Assembly (NCBI GenBank): GCA_010094045.1
Contig: ML986581.1
Span: forward strand, 620,001-684,000
DNA from: Lojkania enalia
Lineage: Eukaryota; Ascomycota; Dothideomycetes; Pleosporales
Length of the DNA stretch: 64,000 nt
Direction: 5' to 3'
The stretch's first letter is position 1; every line of letters starts with the position of its first letter. A program made the translations under genes and the position numbers. The notes under the pieces were generated by a model. It made no database searches. It was not told the origin of the DNA and saw only the letters and a list, made by a program, of their open reading frames with translations. Positions 57,852 through 64,000 of the stretch are shown here, piece by piece.

Positions 57852-59703
57852 ACTCTCTATCATCGATTCTATCAAGACCTCTATCAATGCTACCCCTATT
57901 TTCGATACCTAGCCTACAGATGGTAAGGCGCTCTAATGAAATCCAGGTCAATTTAAATAATCAATTATTTCAGCATCACTGCGCACAACACTCGGTAGAA
58001 CAAGACAGCTTAAGCATTCCTTGTAGCAGCTACTGAGGCATATGACGGGGTGAAATAAGGGAGGTGGTATCTCTACGAGCATAATGAACACTGGACAAGA
58101 CGGCAGTGAACCATGCTCGCGCGAAACGTTGCAAAAACAAGCAAGAGCATTGTGCGGCGAAAAATAGATGTTTTTGTTCGGCACATGAGGCCACCAAATA
58201 AGATGGAGTGAACTTGCCCATGCGAGAAAGTTCAGTTATGAAACAAGAGCATGTTACTCGCGCGACAGTATTCAACAATTGCAGATGTATCTTGATCAGC
58301 AAGTAAACGGTCCCTGAATACTCTGTAAGACGGTAGAGAAGTATGCTAGACCGAAATAACTAGGCAACGGGGCTAGAGCAGTGGACAGCACTACACTGCA
58401 CTGTTGCGGGAATTCCGCGGACAGGAACGCACCGCAACCGAGTTTAGAAGGTGTAGGAGAGGGTGTAATCGACGAATATTCCTACACATGGTGATTCTAA
58501 CGCGGGGCCGCAACCTAGCTAGTGGAGATCATGATACATTCCTCAAATTGCATGGAGTCGGTGTTTTGGGAGGAGGGATGTTAATATCGTCGAGTCACAC
58601 GTAAATACACCACGAGGACCCACAAACGGCGTGCTTTGGGATGTTAATAAGTTGGAGACACATGCCCGAGGCAGACTGCTTGGCTTGTCGTACCATGAAC
58701 GCAATAGGAAGCTGGGACCACATGGTGTGCTGCAACTGGCGGCGACTGACATGATGCTAGATTGGTAGCAACACTGTGCACGAAAATGCAACCCTAGCCA
58801 CGAGGCCAGCTAAGCTTACCGCATGACCGCTGTTAGCAAATTTCGGAGCATTTAACGTACCGGCTTAGGTCCCAAGGCATTGGAGCATCGATGAACCACT
58901 GCGAGCGTCCTTTTGATCGCGTGCTAATGCGGAGTCGGCAGTGTTTCTCCGGGTTTCCAATGCAAGGGCGCGTCGATCTGTGCCTGATACTGAAGGATAA
59001 TGGGATACTCGATCAATGCCACGCGTGCGAATCGTCTGTGCGAGGAAAGAACCTGGCCCTAGGGAAACTCTCCTAGGCTGTTTCCTGGATTTAGGCTCCA
59101 CGAGTGTGTGATTGTGGTACGGTTTTCACTGCTAGACATTCGCCAGCGAAAGTGAAGAACCCAGAAAGAGGGGAAATATGACTACTAGTGTGCGTGCGGA
59201 CTGCTGGCAGCGATTGGAAGGCTGCCGAAGAAGAGAATCTTGGAAGAGGTGAAGATGTGTTGATGTGATCAGGCGGTCCCTACACTGGGTAAATGAAACG
59301 GCCAATGGGAGCCCTTGCAGTTGGGGCGCACCGCAGATCCGCTTCGCACGAATCGGGCGGGCCGGAGCGGAAAAGCATGTCTCCGGCTAACCGCGACCAT
59401 GTTACAGCCTCGAGTTCAACCCGGCATTTCCACCAACTATTTCTAAATCGGCAGGGTGTACGCCCAGCCGGCCACATTAGCAGGAAACTATGGACGTGCT
59501 CGTGACAGCCTGTAAGAGCCTGCCCATCCTAGTGTTTGCAGTGAATCCGGGCATGCCACCGCAGGTGCACGGGGCATACATAGCCTTCGTCAGTGAATGG
59601 CCAGGGGGGAGGGCCATCGTGGAAAGCAAGGGCTAAGGGCACTGTAGTGGACTATATAGGGCAGTCATGGCTCCCCCAAGATGCTTCAAACCTCTACCAC
59701 ACC
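57852..59703. other. Gene-poor stretch and alpha-glucosidase promoter
   Basis: No gene recognised. The last few hundred bases are the promoter of the GH31 gene and include the TATA-like element. Confidence 0.5.
59653..59658 (+). promoter_or_regulatory. TATA-like element of the GH31 gene
   Basis: TATATA lies 46 bp upstream of the chosen ATG at 59704. A short leader would follow. It suits an inducible secreted enzyme gene but is unproven. Confidence 0.35.
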
Positions 59704-62700
59704 ATGCCTGCCACAGCAACCATTCTTCAGACCTGTCTCCTCCTGTGGGCAAGCATTACCCCTTGGGGTTCATCAACTCCGCTGAAGAAGGTCAATGAGT
59801 GCCCTGGTTACAAGGCAAGCAATGTTCAGCACACAAATAACGGTACCACAGCGGACCTTACCTTGGCCGGTCCCGCATGCGACATACATGGCAAGGATCT
59901 GAAGGACCTGAAGTTCTTGGTGGAGTATCAGACAGGTATGTCCAATATCTACTCCTACAAAGGTGCTCGTGGGAGCGTGAGAGGTGAGAACGTGACTAGG
60001 CGCTTATTTCTTTCCTACACTCGGCATTGTCAACGGCAGCAACCGCATTCACATGTCCGCTCGCTGAGATGTTATGGAATATATTAGAGGGATGAGAAGC
60101 TGGGGAATACTCAGTAATCGTGTTAACAAACTACAGAGTCGCGTGTCCACGTAGTAATATATGATAAAGATGAGCAAGTCTACCAAGTCCCAGATTTTGT
60201 GGTTCCTCGCCCCGGCGGATCCGTCAGCGCGGAAAAGTCTCAGCTCGAGGTCTCGCTTAAAGAGGATCCATTTGCATTCACGGTGATTCGGAAAAGTAAT
60301 AAGGAAGTCTTATTCACTACTGAAGGGTCTGACATCGTGTTTGAGACACAGTACCTACGGCTTCGCACATCTCTACCCGATAACCCTGCGCTATACGGCC
60401 TAGGCGAACATACCGATCCTCTCAAATTACCTACTCAAAATTACAATAGAACACTCTGGGCTAAAGATGCAGGCGCCGTGCCACAGAACTCCAATCTCTA
60501 CGGAACTCATCCTGTCTATTATGAACATAGAGCCGAGTCGAACAATGCACATGGAGTTGCTCTTCTCAACAGCAACGGAATGGACATCAAAATTAATAAC
60601 CAAGATGGCCAATATTTAGAATACAACACCTTAGGCGGGGTGTTCGACTTCTACTTCTTGGCAGGGCCCAGCCCATTCGATGTTGCCCGGGAATATAGTG
60701 AGGTCTCCCAAAAGGCTGTGATGATGCCCTACTGGGGACTCGGTTTCCATCAATGTAGATTTGGTTATGCGAGCGCCGAGGAAGTGGCAGAAGTCGTAGC
60801 GAATTTCTCGAAGGCTAACATTCCTCTAGAGACAATGTGGACGGGTATGTCACTCAACTCGCTTTCTAGTGAATGGGACTGACTTTCAGAAGATATCGAC
60901 TACATGGACGAGTACAAGGTTTTCACCCTAGGAAAGAAGTTCCCTGTTGATAAAATGAGGAATCTCGTCAGTGATCTACATGCCAAAAACCAACACTATA
61001 TCATGATGGTTGATCCTGCTGTCGGAGCATCGAATTACTCTTCCTTCAACAGGGGAGAAGACGAGGACATCTTTCTGAAGTTTAACAATGGCACCATTTA
61101 CAGAGGCGTTGTCTGGCCCGGTCCGGCGGCTTTTCCTGATTGGTTTCATGAGAAGACGCAGGGCTACTGGGATAATGAATTTTCGATATTCTTTAATCCA
61201 GAAAAAGGTGTCGATATCGATGGACTGTAAGTCTCCCCTATTGGTTATCCGGTCCTTGGACTAAATTTGCGTTCTCCAGGTGGATTGACATGAATGAGCC
61301 GTCAAATTTCTGCATCTTTCCTTGCGATCATCCCGAAACGGACCCAACTTCATGGCCGACAACAACAACCGCTCCGCCAACCCAGACTCCCATCTTTGCA
61401 AAATCTCAACAGAAGATCCTCCAAGATGGAGATAAAAAGAAGGGACTACCGGGACGAAATCTCCTTGAACCTTCTTACCAAATTGATAATGATTACCCTG
61501 ATCCCGTCATAAGTCAGAAGACAGCTAGAACCGATCTTATTCACCAAGGTGGATGGGCCGAATATGATACTCACAACCTGTATGTCAATTCCCATTTATT
61601 GTCAGAGATAATTACTAATAGTGATGAGGTATGGCACGATGATGAGTAAGACTAGTGCTAGCAGCATGCTGCACCGGCGGCCTAATAAGCGACCTTTGGT
61701 GATCACTCGTAGTACATTTATGGGTGCTGGAAGCTATGTCGGCCATTGGCTTGGAGACAACGTATCCGATTGGTCACAATATGTCATTTCTATTCGGCAT
61801 CTTCTCCAGTTTGTCTCGTTCTTTCAGGTCCCCATGGTGAGTCCACCTCCATCATAAAACAACACTCTGTGGCTAAGTAATGAAGGTTGGAGCCGATGTA
61901 TGTGGATTTCTAGGGACTACTACGGAACATCTCTGCGCCCGATGGACAACGTTGGGCGCATTTTACCCTTTCTATCGAAATCACAATGTTGCCGGGAGGC
62001 CATCGCAAGAACCATACCGATGGGAATCAGTAGCTAACGCTGCACGGAAAGCCATCGACCTCCGATATAGGCTATTAGATTACATCTACACCGCAATGCA
62101 CCAGCAGTCAGTTGATGGAACGCCCATGCTGGCACCTCTGTGGTGAGTGGCATTTTTCAAACTCGAGCATATGAAGCAACTGCTAATAGCTAATCCTAAG
62201 GATGCACTATCCTGCTGACCCAGAAACCCACGGAATTGACAAGCAATTCTTCTATGGTCCATCACTCCTCATAAGCCCCGTAACAGAGAAAGAAAAAACC
62301 TCAGTCACCTTCTATCTTCCCGACGACATTTTCTATGACCTTTTCACGCTCAAGGCTGTAGATGGAAAGCGTAATATAACATATGACAACGTGGGTTTCG
62401 CCGACATGCCTCCAGCCCATGTCAAGGGAGGCTCAATCATCCCAGCCCGAATCAACGGCGCCAATACAACGACCGCTTTGAGGGAGCAAGATTTTGAGTT
62501 GCTTATTGCGCCAAACAAGGATGGCAAGGCCCGCGGTACGCTTTACCTTGACGACGGAGAGAGCGTGGAACAAACGAAGACCAGTGAGATCGAATTCGTC
62601 TTTGACGGAGAGAAACTTCGTATGGAAGGCACCTTTGAGTACGACGCAAAGGTGGGTATTCTCAGCGTAACGGTCATGGGAACGGATGAGGTCAAGAAGT

Positions 62701-62768
62701 ACAAATTAAATGAGGGTCTAGATCAGGCATGGGAGCGTCGCCTCAAAGAACTACAATCTGCGCAGTAA
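59704..62768 (+). CDS. Secreted GH31 alpha-glucosidase (868 aa, seven exons)
   Basis: Exons are 59704-59935, 60137-60844, 60893-61226, 61280-61579, 61629-61836, 61886-62142 and 62201-62768. The total of 2607 nt closes in frame. A signal peptide is visible ([17 protein letters not shown]). The N-terminal galactose-mutarotase-like part has [16 protein letters not shown]. The catalytic barrel has [24 protein letters not shown], the nucleophile Asp428 in WIDMNEPS, and the acid/base Asp568 in HWLGDN. The C-terminal sheets include [17 protein letters not shown] and LYLDDGES. The enzyme releases glucose from maltose and malto-oligosaccharides outside the cell. The first intron (201 bp) is long compared with the others (48-58 bp). 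Several N-x-S/T sites suit a secreted glycoprotein. Confidence 0.93.
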
Positions 62769-64000
62769 ACATCCGACAGCAGGACTTTCAGCAGAGGTCA
62801 GATGGCCCAAGGAGGGCGTCAATATCAGTGTTCAAGTCGTTTCAAGCTTCCTGTAGATGATAGATTTTTTGGCATTTTGATTGCTGACAATAACGCTTGT
62901 TCATATTGGGGTCTGGGTCGTTCAGCTTCGAGAAGGACTTAGTGGTGGCCTAGGAAATAGGCATCTGTATATTCTGGATTATTGGAGATAATTTTTTGGA
63001 GCAGGCTCCTCTTTGGGCTACTTCGGCGTTTGAACGTGGGCACCAGACATGCACCCAATAGTCGGGCATTTGTGCTCTAGGCTTATCCATAGATCTCCGT
63101 CTTTATGCATCCTAAATTAGGATATATGTCTTCCTACGGTGCCTCTTATCTTATACTCTCGCCATATCGATGTGACGAAGTCGTTGCCTTGATTGAAAAT
63201 TTTAGGATCAGGACCAGATCTGTTATTCCTAGCTTGGACACCGTGGACGGAATTCGGTGGATCTAGTGTCGATGAATATGTGGTGTTATTGTGGACCGTA
63301 GCGTCAGGTACCATATCTTAGTACGCCTACAATGAGCACCTACTCCTATAGTTATTTTACTCCTTTTTTGTAAACTCGTGAATCATTTGCGTTCTCTCAA
63401 TCCACTCTATGTATTACGAGAGTCATTGTTTACTCACTACCGCTCCCTACTCCGCCTGCATTACACAAGCCCTCTATTCGTAACTTGCGGGGTTACTGTA
63501 TCTAGGACCGCACTCCAATTGGTGATAGCAAATTATGAATTCTAAATATCTGGTGAAGTATCCACAACTACAATTGTGCTGCTTATTTATTTATCCAACC
63601 TATTCAACAGAGTAATCGTCACATGCGTCAGTATATGGATTCAAGATGGAAAACATTTAACCCTCTTTCTCCTTCTAGAATAATTGATACCATCGAGGGC
63701 TCTGGTGCTTCACGATGTACTTAAGCAAAATTTTGTAACAGGAGCAGAACATTTGGTCGAGATTGACTAGAATGTTCCTAATTCATTTAAGACGTACGAG
63801 AAATAGATATGCATCTGCAGAATTCTTACAGCTAGGATGCCTGGGTCGCCTACAGGGTACGAGATATTCGGCCCAAGATTTACTAGACAACGATCAAGGA
63901 CATCTTACCAACATGTAGATGTTCGGGGACATACTAGAGGATGAAGTGTTCCAAAACTGCGTGATTTCTACTGTACTAGATCTACTACGGACTCGAGAGG
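62769..64000. other. 3' flank, no gene recognised
   Basis: AT-richer sequence downstream of the alpha-glucosidase. Short interrupted open frames only, on both strands. Any gene would lie beyond the window. Confidence 0.5.

Noticed and set aside
59593..59703. Upstream in-frame ATG of the alpha-glucosidase at 59596
   Set aside because: It would bury the signal peptide behind ~36 polar residues and include the TATA-like element. The inner ATG gives a proper secretory start.
1..64000. CRISPR arrays, bacterial operons, rRNA genes
   Set aside because: None seen. Gene structure is eukaryotic throughout, with no regular repeat-spacer pattern.

Overview
The window is from a filamentous ascomycete (Pezizomycotina-type) nuclear genome. 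The evidence is many genes with short introns (about 47-100 bp) that have GT...AG ends and CTAAC/CTGAC branch sites, together with a Zn2Cys6 regulator, an MBF cell-cycle factor, a fungal USE1 SNARE, RRD1, a pogo/Fot1-type transposon relic and an Argonaute relic. I identified genes by reading the translations and recalling family motifs. No searches were run. For multi-exon genes I worked out the exon joins by hand and checked that the reading phase closes.

Layout. 0-0.3 kb: 3' end of a mitochondrial carrier gene. 0.8-4.4 kb: a badly decayed Argonaute pseudogene. 5.4-7.9 kb: a four-exon membrane protein of unknown function (-). 7.9-12 kb: gene-poor. 12.1-13.3 kb: arrestin-domain protein. 13.6-14.7 kb: two degenerate 12-bp-unit repeat blocks. 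14.8-15.8 kb: small secreted cysteine-rich protein (-). 16.9-18.1 kb: protein kinase pseudogene (-). 19.0-20.6 kb: F-box-like/C2H2 protein. 21.3-23.1 kb: 4-coumarate-CoA-ligase-like enzyme. 24.1-26.3 kb: MBF subunit (APSES plus ankyrin).

27.5-38.7 kb holds the most interesting block: six genes in three divergent pairs. They are a type I extradiol (VOC) dioxygenase / SDR, an old-yellow-enzyme-type flavin oxidoreductase / FAD aromatic monooxygenase, and a fumarylacetoacetate-hydrolase-family enzyme / Zn2Cys6 regulator. The enzyme set reads as ring hydroxylation, meta ring cleavage, then C-C hydrolysis or hydration, with reductases attached: a candidate fungal aromatic-degradation cluster with its own regulator. 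The SDR carries an in-frame stop. Two of the shared promoters carry repeated CGG-containing motifs. An AT-rich stretch lies on the left flank and a decayed pogo/Fot1 transposase on the right.

39-48.7 kb: transposon relic, EamA/DMT transporter, PP2A activator RRD1, thiol (GPX-type) peroxidase with a possible mitochondrial N-terminal extension, and a six-exon C2H2 transcription factor. 48.7-52.6 kb: a long gene-free stretch with ACGT-core sites near its right end. 52.6-56 kb: small conserved-looking hypothetical protein, USE1-like SNARE, and an Smr-domain protein ending in a CaaX box. 56-59.7 kb: gene-poor. 59.7-62.8 kb: secreted seven-exon GH31 alpha-glucosidase. The remainder shows no gene.
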